Shown here: in pieces, positions 36,177 to 46,206 of the stretch
How the letters are laid out: each line of letters opens with the position of its first letter
How positions within the stretch are numbered: position 1 is the stretch's first letter
NCBI RefSeq assembly: GCF_902859625.1
Contig: NZ_CADIJX010000007.1
Coordinates: 1-64,000, forward strand
Direction of reading: 5' to 3'
DNA length: 64,000 bases
Source: Achromobacter pestifer
GTDB lineage: Bacteria; Pseudomonadota; Gammaproteobacteria; Burkholderiales; Burkholderiaceae_B
Notes under the pieces: generated by a model
Databases searched by the model: none
What the model saw: only the letters and a program-made list of their open reading frames with translations
Told to the model about the DNA's origin: nothing
Made by a program: the position numbers and the translations under genes

Positions 36177-37249
36177 CGGGTTCCTCGCGTGCCGCCGCGC
36201 TGATGGCCGGCCTGCTGCTGAGCCTCGGCATGGGCGCGGCCATGGCGCAGGGAGCGCATCCGTTTGGCGTGCCGGAAAGCGGCTCGAGCATGGGCGGGCC
36301 GGGCTGGCTGGCTAGTTTTTTCGGACAGGTTTCGGTATGGCAAAGCCACTTTTATCGGCAATTGACCGGCGCCGTGCGCGCTTGGCAGGCCGAAGGCGGT
36401 GCGGCCTGGACCTTGATCGGGCTGTCGTTCGCCTATGGCGTGTTTCATGCGCTGGGGCCTGGGCACGGCAAGGCGGTGATTTCGTCGTATGTGCTGGCCA
36501 ATCGGCAAACCGCTCGCAATGGCGCGCTGCTGGCGCTGGCCTCGGCGTTGATTCAAGCACTGGTGGCGATTGCGATGGTGGCGGTGCTGGCCATCGTTTT
36601 CAACGCGACCGCGAGAACAATGAATGAGGCGACGCGCTGGCTGGAGCTGGTGTCTTACGCGCTGGTGACGCTGCTGGGGGCGTGGCTCGTGTGGATCAAG
36701 GCGATCCGCCCATTGTTGCGGCGGCGGCAGCGCGTGCCGGTGCAAGCGGCTGCGCCATCTTCCACGGCAACACTGAAGGGCGCGGTGGCATTGCGGGCGA
36801 TTGCCGTGCATGCGCCCGCACCGCAAGCGCACGCCCATCATCATCACTCCCATTCCCACGATGACGATTGCGGCTGTGGCCATGCGCACGTTCCCGCGCC
36901 CGATCAGGTGGCGGGGCCTTTGAATTGGCGTCGCGCCCTATCGGCCGTTCTGGCCGTGGGCCTGCGGCCATGCAGTGGCGCGTTGATCGTATTGGTATTC
37001 GCGTTGTCGCAGGGCTTCTTCCTGGCGGGTGTGGCGTCCGCGCTGGCGATGGGGTTGGGCACTGGTTTGACGGTGGCGGTGTTGGCTTGCCTGGCCGTGG
37101 CGGCTGGAGGTGCCGCCACGCGCATCGGCCATCGCCTGTCCAGTGCAGGGGCGGCGCGCTTGCGCTACGGTGTGGAAGCGCTGGCGGCGTTGGCGGTGCT
37201 GTTGCTGGGCATCCTGCTGCTGGGCGGCATGGTGGCCGGAGGCGGTTAG
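36167..37249 (+). CDS. zevB: NicO/RcnA-family membrane transporter, ZevB-like
   Basis: The 360-residue protein has an N-terminal signal-like segment and about six TM helices. The NicO signature is present as FHALGPGHGKAVISSYV in the first conserved helix and GLRPCSGALIVLVFAL in the second. A His-rich cytoplasmic loop at about 220-245 (HAHHHHSHSHDDDCGCGHAH) separates the two halves. RcnA relatives export nickel and cobalt, but a DUF1007 partner and a place in a zinc operon suggest zinc movement as in Haemophilus ZevB. ATG at 36167 overlaps the previous gene by 10 bases. It ends 4 bases from the convergent xerC stop. Confidence 0.78.
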   Translation: MSVTGSSRAAALMAGLLLSLGMGAAMAQGAHPFGVPESGSSMGGPGWLASFFGQVSVWQSHFYRQLTGAVRAWQAEGGAAWTLIGLSFAYGVFHALGPGHGKAVISSYVLANRQTARNGALLALASALIQALVAIAMVAVLAIVFNATARTMNEATRWLELVSYALVTLLGAWLVWIKAIRPLLRRRQRVPVQAAAPSSTATLKGAVALRAIAVHAPAPQAHAHHHHSHSHDDDCGCGHAHVPAPDQVAGPLNWRRALSAVLAVGLRPCSGALIVLVFALSQGFFLAGVASALAMGLGTGLTVAVLACLAVAAGGAATRIGHRLSSAGAARLRYGVEALAALAVLLLGILLLGGMVAGGG

Positions 37250-37253
37250 TGCG

Positions 37254-38297
37254 TCAGGATTTTCGGCCGGCGCGCGGGTGGGCCTGGTCATAGGCCTTGG
37301 CCAAATGCTGGAAATCCAATCGCGTGTAGACCTGGGTGGTCGAGATATTGGCGTGGCCCAGCATCTCTTGAACGGCCCGCAAGTCCTGGGCGGATTGCAG
37401 CACGTGGCTGGCGAAGCTATGGCGCAGCACGTGCGGATGCACATGGGTGGGCAGGCCGGATTCTTGCGCGATGCGCGCCAATTGCAATTGCACGACACGT
37501 GGCGAGATGCGTTTGCCGCGCGCGCCCAGGAACAAGGCAAAGGCGTCTTCCGGCTGCGAGGCGGCGGGGGCCAGTTGCGGACGGACGGCGATCCATTTTT
37601 GCAGCGCTGCCACGGCGGCCTGTCCGACAGGCACCGAGCGGCGTTTGCCGCCCTTGCCCAACACTTCGACTTCGGCTTCTTCCAGCTTCAGCCAGCCGCG
37701 GGATTCGTAGTCGGCCGACCGGGTGTAGCGCAGATCCAACCCCACCAGTTCAGACAGCCGCAAGCCGCTGGAATACAACAGTTCCAGCATGGCTTGGTCG
37801 CGTAGCGCAGCGGGCTCGGTTGCCACCTTGGCGGGCGCGCGGTCCAACAGCGCCTGGGTCTGTTCCACCGATAGGGCTTTGGGCAGGGCGCGCGGCGCCT
37901 TGGGGGCGCGCACGCCCGCCACGGGATTGCCGGCCAGGTCGATGGATGGCGCCCACCATTGATAGAAGCCGCGCCAGGCGGCCAGCGTGCGGGCCAGACT
38001 GCGCGGGCCTCGGCCCTGGGCATGCAGGCGCGCAACAAATTGGCGAATGTGGCCGTTGGCGATCTTGTCCAGCGGCAGGCGAGCCCGGCCGGCAAGTTCC
38101 AGCAGGAAGTGGAGTTCGCGCCGGTAGCCGTCCAGGGTGTGCGGCGAATAGCGGCGGTTGGTTTCCAGATGGCGCAGCCACGCGGCCATGGGATCGGGCA
38201 GGGGGCCGGCGGCGGGAGGGGCGTTTGCCGCGGTCTCGGTGCCGGGTTTGGGCAGCGGGGAGTCGGGCGGAGGAACGTTGCGCGTGGTGTGGTTCAT
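37254..38297 (-). CDS. xerC: Tyrosine recombinase XerC
   Basis: XerC with XerD resolves chromosome dimers at dif. The 347-residue protein has a SAM-like N-terminal domain (MAAWLRHLETNRRYSPHTLDGYRRELHFL) after a 35-residue variable leader. The catalytic residues are visible: Arg in SSGLRLSELVGL, Lys in GKGGKRRSVP, HxxR in HVLRHSFASH, His in LGHANISTT and Tyr in QVYTRL. It lies in the usual group with the DUF484 gene and dapF upstream. Confidence 0.95.
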   Translation of the reverse strand: MNHTTRNVPPPDSPLPKPGTETAANAPPAAGPLPDPMAAWLRHLETNRRYSPHTLDGYRRELHFLLELAGRARLPLDKIANGHIRQFVARLHAQGRGPRSLARTLAAWRGFYQWWAPSIDLAGNPVAGVRAPKAPRALPKALSVEQTQALLDRAPAKVATEPAALRDQAMLELLYSSGLRLSELVGLDLRYTRSADYESRGWLKLEEAEVEVLGKGGKRRSVPVGQAAVAALQKWIAVRPQLAPAASQPEDAFALFLGARGKRISPRVVQLQLARIAQESGLPTHVHPHVLRHSFASHVLQSAQDLRAVQEMLGHANISTTQVYTRLDFQHLAKAYDQAHPRAGRKS

Positions 38298-38319
38298 GTC
38301 CGCCCGCCCTGGTGTGGCC

Positions 38320-38997
38320 CTAGGCCTTCGGAGAAGCCGGATTCAGGCGGTGCAGCGCTGCCGAAGCCAGTTGGCCGACGGATTCCAGGAATGCCGTGCC
38401 CATTTCGGGCGTGAAGCGTTCGGGGTCGTCGGAGCCCAGCACCAGCAGGCCGACGGCGGCGCCATCGGCTTCCAGGCGCAAGGGCACCAGCGCCAGCGAC
38501 TTGGGCTTGCTGTCCAGCCAGCCGGCGGCTTCAAACGCGGTGTCGGTGCCGCAGTACGGCGTCTTCAGGCTATCGGTGAACGTGCGGATGTCTTGCGATA
38601 CCGGCTCGCCGTAGCCAGTGGGCGGCAGTTCGGACAAATCCCACAGGCGCAGCGCCACATGGTTCAGTTCGAATTGCTCGGCCAGCCCCAGGGCGATTTC
38701 GCCCGGCACGCGCTGGGCGTCGTTTTCGGACAGCAGGCGGCTGCACCACTTGGCTACGTGCGTGCCGATGCTCTCGTTGGCGGTGGCATTGCGCACCAAT
38801 TCGTTCAGGCGCCATTCCAGTTCGCGGTTGCGCTCGCGCAGCGTCAGGATCTGGCGTTCGCCCAGTGAAATGGCACGCGAACCGTGCGGGTGGGGTACCT
38901 GCAAGGTAGCGAAGACGTCAGCGTGTTCGTCAAAGAAGCCGGGGTGCTCTTGCAGGAAAGCGGCGATGTCCTGGGCAGTGAATGCGGTATCAGTCAT
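38320..38997 (-). CDS. DUF484 (GAF-like) protein
   Basis: The 225-residue protein has the DUF484 features IAAFLQEHPGFFDEH near the N-terminus, a coiled coil LRERNRELEWRLNELVRNA, and a GAF-like domain ending LVLGSDDPERFTPEMGTAFLESVGQLAS. DUF484 genes commonly sit between dapF and xerC, as here. Its function is not known; cyclic-nucleotide or small-ligand sensing is only suggested by the fold. Confidence 0.9.
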   Translation of the reverse strand: MTDTAFTAQDIAAFLQEHPGFFDEHADVFATLQVPHPHGSRAISLGERQILTLRERNRELEWRLNELVRNATANESIGTHVAKWCSRLLSENDAQRVPGEIALGLAEQFELNHVALRLWDLSELPPTGYGEPVSQDIRTFTDSLKTPYCGTDTAFEAAGWLDSKPKSLALVPLRLEADGAAVGLLVLGSDDPERFTPEMGTAFLESVGQLASAALHRLNPASPKA

Positions 38998-39001
38998 AAG
39001 G

Positions 39002-39895
39002 TCAGCGGTTCAGCGCCATGGAGAAGACGAGCTTGTCGATGTCGACCTGCCCCGTGAATACGGATTCGGCCGGGCCGGTCATGCGCAGCTGTTCGCCGTT
39101 CCAGGCGACGGTGAGCACGCCGCCGCGCGTTTGCACGCGCACGGGCGATTGCAGCAGGTCGCGGCGGATGCCGGCCGCGACGGCGGCGCAGGCGCCGGTG
39201 CCGCAGGCCAGGGTTTCGCCCGCGCCACGTTCAAATACGCGCAGGCGGATGTTGTGGCGGTCCAGCACTTGCATGAAACCCGCGTTGACCCGGCGCGCAA
39301 AGCGCGGATGGGTTTCGATCAGCGGGCCCTGCACGGCGACGGGGGCGGTGTCGACGTTATCGACCACCTGCACCACATGCGGGTTGGAGATAGCCACGGC
39401 CGACAGCAGTACCTTGGCCGGCACGCCGGCAGGCGCGTCCAGTTCCAGTTCCCAGAGGGTGTCTTCGCCTTGGCGTTGCGAGGCCAGGCCGGCGGTGTCG
39501 AAAGGCAGGGCCGGGGGGTCGAAGCGGGTACTACCCATTTCAACGGTGACCTGTTCGTCGTCCCCTTCGTCCAGGACGAGGATGCCGGTGGCGATTTCGG
39601 CACGCAGCGGATTGCGGTCGGACAGCCCTTGTTCGTGCACGAAGCGCACGAAGCAGCGCGCGCCGTTGCCACAGTGTTCGACCTCGCTGCCATCCGAATT
39701 GAAAATGCGATAGCGGAAATCGGCGTCCGGCCGCGTGGCGGGTTCGACCAACAGGATCTGGTCGGCGCCAACGCCGAAGTGCCGGTCGCCCAGCGCGCGC
39801 GCTCGTTCGGGCGTCATTTCGATGGTCTGGCGGACCCCGTCTAGCACGACGAAATCGTTGCCCGCGCCATGCATTTTGGTGAAGTTCCAGTTCAT
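39002..39895 (-). CDS. dapF: Diaminopimelate epimerase
   Basis: DapF interconverts LL- and meso-diaminopimelate for lysine and peptidoglycan synthesis. The 297-residue protein starts at [20 protein letters not shown]. It has the two catalytic cysteines: [17 protein letters not shown] in the first half and [13 protein letters not shown] in the second. The in-frame upstream ATG at 39913 is rejected because the family starts a few residues before TKMHGAGND. Confidence 0.96.
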   Translation of the reverse strand: MNWNFTKMHGAGNDFVVLDGVRQTIEMTPERARALGDRHFGVGADQILLVEPATRPDADFRYRIFNSDGSEVEHCGNGARCFVRFVHEQGLSDRNPLRAEIATGILVLDEGDDEQVTVEMGSTRFDPPALPFDTAGLASQRQGEDTLWELELDAPAGVPAKVLLSAVAISNPHVVQVVDNVDTAPVAVQGPLIETHPRFARRVNAGFMQVLDRHNIRLRVFERGAGETLACGTGACAAVAAGIRRDLLQSPVRVQTRGGVLTVAWNGEQLRMTGPAESVFTGQVDIDKLVFSMALNR

Positions 39896-39941
39896 CCCTG
39901 GATTATCGCCCATTATTGGGGTGTGGGCGGCCTGGCCTGGC

Positions 39942-40832
39942 TCAATAGAGTTTGGGCTCGCCAGGAGGGCGCGTCTTGAACCGGCGGTGAACCCAGTAGT
40001 ACTGGCTGGGGCAGCGGAGCACCCAGGATTCCAGCTCTCGGTTCAGGCGCGCGGTGGCGGCTTCCAGCGAGTCTTCGCCCGGGAAGTCCTCAAGCGGCGG
40101 CAAGACATCCACCGTGTAATGGCCGGTATCCGGATCCCAGAAGCTCACGACGGGCAGCACGGCGGCATTCCATTTTTGGGCCAGTTGGGCGGTGGCCACC
40201 AAGGTGGCGGCCGGGACGCCAAAGAAGGGTACGAAGACCGAACCCTGGCTGCCGAAGTCCATGTCGGGCAAGTAATAGACGGGACGGGGGGCGCGCAGGT
40301 GGCGGATCAGGTCGCGCACGCCGTCCCTGCGGCTGACCAGGTGGACATCGTTGAAGCGCGACCGCCCGGCCGCCACGACCGCGTCGAATTGTGGGTCGTT
40401 CTGCGGGGTATACATCGTGGCGGCGCTGGGCACGACCATGGTCAAGGCGCTGCCGCCAACGTCCATCGCAATGAAGTGGGGAGCCAGCAGGATGACGGGG
40501 CGGCCTTGCGCGATCAATTCATTGGCGCGGTCGGCGCCGGTCACGGTGACCATGTCGTTGATGGATTCAGGGGTGCCATACCAGAGCACGCCTCGGTCGA
40601 CGATGGATTGCGCCAAGGCGCGGAAGTGGTCGGCAACCCATTGTTCCCGCACGGACTCGGGTTGGTCGGGAAAGCACAATTCCAGATTGCGGCGCACGAT
40701 GCGGGCGCGTGATTTGGCCAGGCGCGGAGCCAGCCAGCCCAACACGGCGCCAATGCGCTGGCGGGTGGATGGACTGACGCGGGCGAACCATTTCAACAGG
40801 GCAACCAGTGCGCGTACTTGTACATTGTTCAT
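39942..40832 (-). CDS. LpxL/HtrB-family lipid A lauroyltransferase
   Basis: The 296-residue protein is a lysophospholipid-acyltransferase-like enzyme of late lipid A synthesis. It has an N-terminal hydrophobic anchor, the HxxxxD catalytic motif in [31 protein letters not shown] and [13 protein letters not shown] near the C-terminus. It adds a secondary acyl chain to Kdo2-lipid IVA at the inner membrane. A related gene lies 42 bases upstream on the same strand, so the two probably add different chains. Confidence 0.9.
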   Translation of the reverse strand: MNNVQVRALVALLKWFARVSPSTRQRIGAVLGWLAPRLAKSRARIVRRNLELCFPDQPESVREQWVADHFRALAQSIVDRGVLWYGTPESINDMVTVTGADRANELIAQGRPVILLAPHFIAMDVGGSALTMVVPSAATMYTPQNDPQFDAVVAAGRSRFNDVHLVSRRDGVRDLIRHLRAPRPVYYLPDMDFGSQGSVFVPFFGVPAATLVATAQLAQKWNAAVLPVVSFWDPDTGHYTVDVLPPLEDFPGEDSLEAATARLNRELESWVLRCPSQYYWVHRRFKTRPPGEPKLY

Positions 40833-40874
40833 GGCGATGGGGATAAGACCAGGCGGCTTGGAATGGGCGGGGCT

Positions 40875-41744
40875 TCAGGGCGTGGCCGGAGGCGCCGTAC
40901 CGGTGTCGGGTGCCGCAGGGGCGCCGCGCGGGGTCTTGTAGCGGTTGTAGCTCCAGAGATATTGCTGGGGGCAGCGGCGGATCAACGTTTCCATCGCGGC
41001 ATTGAGCAGGGCGGCCTGCGATTCGGCGTCGGCGGGCAGGGGCTCGGGCACCCGCACGTAGTGGATGCGCCAGCCGCGGCCATTGGGCAGACGTTCGCCG
41101 GCGGTCAGGATGATGGGCACGCCGGTCTGCGAGGCCAGCTTGCCGGGCAGGGTCATGGTGTAGGCCATGCGTCCGAAGAACGGAGCCCACACGCCTTCGC
41201 CCATGCCGGGCGCCTGGTCGGGCAGCATGCCCACGGATTCGCCACGCCGCAGGGCACGCACGAACTCGCGCACGCCTTGCAGGGTAGCCGGGACGGCATT
41301 GACGGCGGAGCTGTTACGGGCCGTCTCCAGCAACGGGGCCAGGATGTCTTTGCGCGGCGGGCGGAACATGACCGTCATGGGCATCTGACGCGACAGATAG
41401 CGGGCGGTGATCTCGAAGCAGCCCAGATGGGGCGTCAGGAACAGGATGCCGCGCTTCTCGGCGCGGGCGGAGGTGACGATGTCGTTGTCGTCCGACACCA
41501 CCTGGGCCAAGCTCTGCTCGTTACGGAACCAGACCCGGGGATTCTCCAGGATCATGGCGCCGGTCTCGGCGGCGGCCTTGCGGGCGAATGCCGCCCCGGG
41601 GTAGCCCGCCTGGGCCGCATTGGCCTGGAGCCGGCGGCGGTATTTGCCGGGCCAGGCGTACACGGCAAGCCCCGCCATGCGCCCTAAGGCGTGCGCAACG
41701 GGTAGCGGCAAGGCGGCGAAGAGTCTGAACAGAGCAAGCAGCAT
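40875..41744 (-). CDS. Second LpxL-family acyltransferase
   Basis: The 289-residue protein begins MLLALFRLFAALPLPVAHALG; the in-frame ATG at 41783 would add an unlikely leader. The catalytic motif is HLGCFE (HxxxxE), followed by FRPPRKD, GMLPDQAPGMGEGVWAPFFG and QYLWSYNRYKTPRG, all typical of the family. The motif ends in Glu where its neighbour has Asp, a difference seen between paralogues of this group. The two genes form an operon with dapF downstream. Confidence 0.88.
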   Translation of the reverse strand: MLLALFRLFAALPLPVAHALGRMAGLAVYAWPGKYRRRLQANAAQAGYPGAAFARKAAAETGAMILENPRVWFRNEQSLAQVVSDDNDIVTSARAEKRGILFLTPHLGCFEITARYLSRQMPMTVMFRPPRKDILAPLLETARNSSAVNAVPATLQGVREFVRALRRGESVGMLPDQAPGMGEGVWAPFFGRMAYTMTLPGKLASQTGVPIILTAGERLPNGRGWRIHYVRVPEPLPADAESQAALLNAAMETLIRRCPQQYLWSYNRYKTPRGAPAAPDTGTAPPATP

Positions 41745-41836
41745 TCGGCAGATGGGTAAGGGCGGGCATGGCCATGCCGGCATTCCGGGAATAGGTTGAA
41801 CCCCCGGGGCGTGAGCCTAAGAACCGCATTTTCGCT

Positions 41837-42022
41837 TAAAATACGTTCAGTCGCCGAGTTAACCGACAACTTGCGGGGCGACGGCAAGGGTGCAGCGCTA
41901 TGCGCGGCCTTTGCTGAATCCGCTAAAGCGTCGCGCCCAGATTAGCGTATGCCATGCAGTCCGGGGTGCAACGCGCCTCGTGAACCTATGCGCCGGCATT
42001 GCCGGATACTAAGGACGCATCT
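41837..42022 (+). promoter_or_regulatory. Promoter and long leader of metK
   Basis: A -10-like TAAAAT lies at 41837-41842; no good -35 was seen. About 180 bases separate it from the GTG start. The leader contains several GC-rich complementary stretches (GGGGCGACGGC, GCAGCGCTATGCGCGGC, GCGTCGCGCCC) and could fold. It does not match the SAM-I, SAM-II, SAM/SAH or SAH riboswitch consensus as I know them, so regulation by ligand is only a possibility. Confidence 0.35.
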
Positions 42023-43186
<1,164 letters not shown>

Positions 43187-43202
43187 AGCGGTGCTTCTTG
43201 GT

Positions 43203-43233
43203 AAAACGCCCCTGTGAAAGCAGGGGCGTTTTT
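43203..43233 (+). terminator. Terminator after metK
   Basis: AAAACGCCCCTG (43203-43214) pairs with CAGGGGCGTTTT (43221-43232) around a 6-base loop and is followed by T residues. Flanking A and T runs allow action on both strands, so it also serves the convergent amidase gene. Confidence 0.9.
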
Positions 43234-43264
43234 CATTGGGCGGCGGGGATCAAGGCCGCCGCGT

Positions 43265-44704
43265 TCACAGCCCCCAGAACGACAGGTCGGGCAGGCGCGC
43301 AACCGGCGCCAGCACGGATTCCAGCGCGGCCGCGCAGTCCAGCATGGCGGCGTCATGGCCGGCGGGGGCCAGCAATTGGACGCCGAGCGGCATGCCGTCG
43401 TCGTCGAAACCGGCGGGCAGCGCGATGGCGGCCGCGCCCAGGAAGTTGGCCGGGCGCAGCAGTTTGCCCAAGCCGACATGGCGCACGTCTTCGGCGTCCA
43501 GTGCCTGCGCGGCCTGGTCGCAGGCGGGCATCAGCAGGGCATCCAGGCCGCGCATGGCGCTGGCGAACGCCGCCATGTCGGCGCGGCGGCGGAGCAGGGC
43601 GGCTTCATAGTCGGCTTGCGCGATCCGGCCACCGGCGGCGATGCGTGTGCGCACGACTTCCCAAAGCGGTTGGGCGGGGTCTTCGGCCAGGGCGCCGTAA
43701 TAGCGGTAGGCCTCGTAAGCCAGCACCAGCGAATTGTCGTCCGCCATGCGGGCAAACGACAGCGACGCGGGCGGGTGCCAGGCCAGGGGCGTGAAGCCCG
43801 CGCGTTCCAGGCGGTCCTGTGCCTGATGCCAGACGCGCAGGCCGGCATCGGTCAGCGGCGCGGGCCAGGCTTGCGGGGCCAAGACCGCGATCGCGCCAGC
43901 CGCGCGCGGTACGGGTTGGCGCAGCGCGGTGACGCACGCGGCGGGCAAGTCCAGGGTGGCCGCGTCATCGACGTCGGGGCCGGCCAGCACTTGCGTCAGC
44001 AGACGGGCGTCGGCCACGCTGCGGGCGATGGGGCCCAGGACGTCCAGCGTGTCGGACAAGGGCAGACAGCCGGCCCGGCTGATCATGCCTGTCGACGGCT
44101 TGTAGCCAACCACGCCATTCAGCGCAGCGGGCGCACGCACCGAGCCGCCGGTGTCGCCACCCAGCGCGATCGGCGCCAGGCCAGCCGCCACGGCCACGCC
44201 CGCGCCACTGGACGAGCCGCCTGGCGCACGCGCGACGCGCGCGTCCCAGGGGTTGCGGGCGGTGCCTTGAGTGGGATTCTGGCCTGATAGGCCAAAGGCG
44301 AATTCGGTCATGCGGGTCTTGCCCAGGATGACCATGCCCTGCGCGGCCAAGCCATGCAGCGCCGAGGCTGTGTCGGTGCTGACGACGCCTTGGCGCGTTT
44401 GCGAGCCACCGCTGGTCGTGACACCGCTCCAGTGCACGCTGTCCTTGACGGCTACTGGCACGCCATGCAGCGGGCCCATCAGGATACCGGCGTCTTGCAG
44501 GCGATCCGCGGCGTCGGCTTGCGCCAAGGCGCGTTCGGCCGTGACTTCGCTGTAGGCCGCAAGCGACGGCGCGCGTTCGATGCGGTCCAGGAAGTGCGTG
44601 GTGACCTGGCGCGAGCTGATTTCGCGTTGGCGGATGGCGCGGGCAAGTTCGCGGGCGTCTCGGAAATGCAGGGCGGTGTTGTCTTGTTCAGGCATGGGGC
44701 TCAT
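43265..44704 (-). CDS. Amidase-signature family hydrolase
   Basis: The 479-residue protein has the Ser-cisSer-Lys triad of the amidase signature: K87 in VAVKDSVHW, the GGSSSG loop (162-167), and nucleophile S188 in GGDTGGSVRAPA. It hydrolyses an unknown amide; relatives include GatA-like and aryl/acyl amidases, but gatB and gatC are absent. The start is at 44704 (MSPMPEQ) or 44695 (MPEQ); both fall right after a terminator for the upstream transporter gene, and neither has a clear ribosome site. Operon context with the MHS transporter suggests uptake and hydrolysis of one compound. Confidence 0.88.
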   Translation of the reverse strand: MSPMPEQDNTALHFRDARELARAIRQREISSRQVTTHFLDRIERAPSLAAYSEVTAERALAQADAADRLQDAGILMGPLHGVPVAVKDSVHWSGVTTSGGSQTRQGVVSTDTASALHGLAAQGMVILGKTRMTEFAFGLSGQNPTQGTARNPWDARVARAPGGSSSGAGVAVAAGLAPIALGGDTGGSVRAPAALNGVVGYKPSTGMISRAGCLPLSDTLDVLGPIARSVADARLLTQVLAGPDVDDAATLDLPAACVTALRQPVPRAAGAIAVLAPQAWPAPLTDAGLRVWHQAQDRLERAGFTPLAWHPPASLSFARMADDNSLVLAYEAYRYYGALAEDPAQPLWEVVRTRIAAGGRIAQADYEAALLRRRADMAAFASAMRGLDALLMPACDQAAQALDAEDVRHVGLGKLLRPANFLGAAAIALPAGFDDDGMPLGVQLLAPAGHDAAMLDCAAALESVLAPVARLPDLSFWGL

Positions 44705-44712
44705 GGAAAAAG

Positions 44713-44746
44713 AAAAAGCTTTCCGACTCTGGCAGAGCCGGAAAGC
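44713..44746 (-). terminator. Terminator after MHS transporter (minus strand)
   Basis: On the minus strand GCTTTCCG-G-CTCT pairs with AGAG-T-CGGAAAGC (one internal mismatch) around a three-base loop, then a T5 C T5 run follows and runs into the amidase start codon. Confidence 0.82.
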
Positions 44747-44768
44747 GTTCACACGTGGTGCGTAGGGG

Positions 44769-46088
44769 TTACTTCAGCGTCTGGCCCTTCGTTTCGGGCA
44801 TGCGGATGAAGGTGATCAGCGTGATCACGGCGCCCGCCAGCACGTAGTAGAAGAACCAGCGCTCCATGCCCTTGCTTTGCAGCCAGGTCAGCAGGTAGGG
44901 CGTGGTGCCGCCCAGCAGCGCGACGACCAGGTTGTAGGGGGCGCCGATGCCGACGGCGCGCACGCTGGTGGGGAACTGTTCGGACATGATGGCCGGAGCA
45001 ATCGACGTGTACATGGCGTAGAGCACCAGGCCGAACAGTTCCACCGCCAGGATCGACCCGAAGGACGGGCCCAGCGTGCTCATCAGCGGGTAGAAGAACA
45101 CCAGGTAGCCGGCGGCGAAGAAGATCAGCTGCGGCTTGCGGCCGATGCGATCCGACAACATGCCGAACAGCGGCTGCACCAGCATGAACACGATCAGTGC
45201 GATGGTGTTGGCGGCGAATGCGACCTGCGGATCGGCCTTGACCTGGCGGATGGCGTAGGTGGGTACGTAGGCGACAAAAATGTAGAACGCGAACGTGGTC
45301 AGGATCGAGAAGCCCACGATGCGCAGCACTTCACGCGGGTGATCGCGCAGCAGGGTCCGCAGCGGCTGCTTTTCAACGCCGGCTTTCTTGGCTTCCGAGA
45401 ACGCCTCGGTTTCCGGGATGGAACGACGGATCCACATGCCGGCCAGGCCGCCCAGGGCGCCCAGCAGGAAGGGGATGCGCCAGCCCCAGGAAGCCATGTC
45501 GGCTTTGGTCAGCGTCGAGGTCAGGATCCAGCCCACTGCGGAGGCGGCCAGGATGCCGACGGCGGCGCTGAAGAACACGAAGCTGGAGTAGAAGCCGCGC
45601 TTGTTGGGCGGTGCCATTTCGGCCAGGAAGGTCGTGGCCGAGGCATACTCTCCGCCCAGCGACAGACCTTGCAAGAGGCGTGCGGCGGTCAAGAGCAGCG
45701 GGGCGGCCAGGCCGATGGTGGCGTAGGTGGGCGTGATGGCGATGATGAGGGAACCGCCCGCCATCATCAGGATCGTCAAGCCCAGCGCCGCCTTGCGGCC
45801 GTACCGGTCAGAGAAAATACCCAGCACCCAGCCGCCCACCGGACGCATGAAGAAGCCCACGGCAAAAATGCCAAAGGTGGCCAGCAGGGCGGTGGTTTCG
45901 TTGCCTTCGGGGAAGAACTGGCTGGAAAAGAAGATGGCGAACGAGGCATAGATGGTCCAATCGAACCATTCGACCGCATTGCCTACACTACCGGCCAGGA
46001 TGGTGCGGGCGCGGGATACGGGCGCAGCGCTGGCTGGCGCGGCGCTTGCGCCTTGCTTGCTGCGCACGGTCGCGGATGGGCTGCTCAT
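44769..46088 (-). CDS. MFS transporter of the metabolite:H+ symporter (MHS) family
   Basis: The 439-residue protein has twelve predicted TM helices. Helix 1 has GNAVEWFDWTIYASFAIFF, the hallmark of the MHS family (KgtP, ShiA, ProP). The loop between helices 2 and 3 has GIFSDRYGRKAAL, and the repeat at mid-protein has GMLSDRIGRKPQL. Substrates of this family are carboxylates and betaines; the exact one is unknown. A terminator separates it from the amidase downstream. The AsnC-like regulator is divergent, 118 bases away. Confidence 0.9.
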   Translation of the reverse strand: MSSPSATVRSKQGASAAPASAAPVSRARTILAGSVGNAVEWFDWTIYASFAIFFSSQFFPEGNETTALLATFGIFAVGFFMRPVGGWVLGIFSDRYGRKAALGLTILMMAGGSLIIAITPTYATIGLAAPLLLTAARLLQGLSLGGEYASATTFLAEMAPPNKRGFYSSFVFFSAAVGILAASAVGWILTSTLTKADMASWGWRIPFLLGALGGLAGMWIRRSIPETEAFSEAKKAGVEKQPLRTLLRDHPREVLRIVGFSILTTFAFYIFVAYVPTYAIRQVKADPQVAFAANTIALIVFMLVQPLFGMLSDRIGRKPQLIFFAAGYLVFFYPLMSTLGPSFGSILAVELFGLVLYAMYTSIAPAIMSEQFPTSVRAVGIGAPYNLVVALLGGTTPYLLTWLQSKGMERWFFYYVLAGAVITLITFIRMPETKGQTLK

Positions 46089-46206
46089 GACGTCCTCAAC
46101 ATAAGAATTTATTTTTGGTCAAATAGACCGGTTAAATTTGTGTTTTTATCAATGCGCGAACGTTAAGTTAATGGATATGGTCACGTCAAGTAAGGGTAAG
46201 CCCCTA

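Noticed and set aside
41837..42022. Known SAM riboswitch before metK
   Set aside because: No match to SAM-I, SAM-II, SAM-III or SAM/SAH core sequences by eye; kept only as an unclassified leader.
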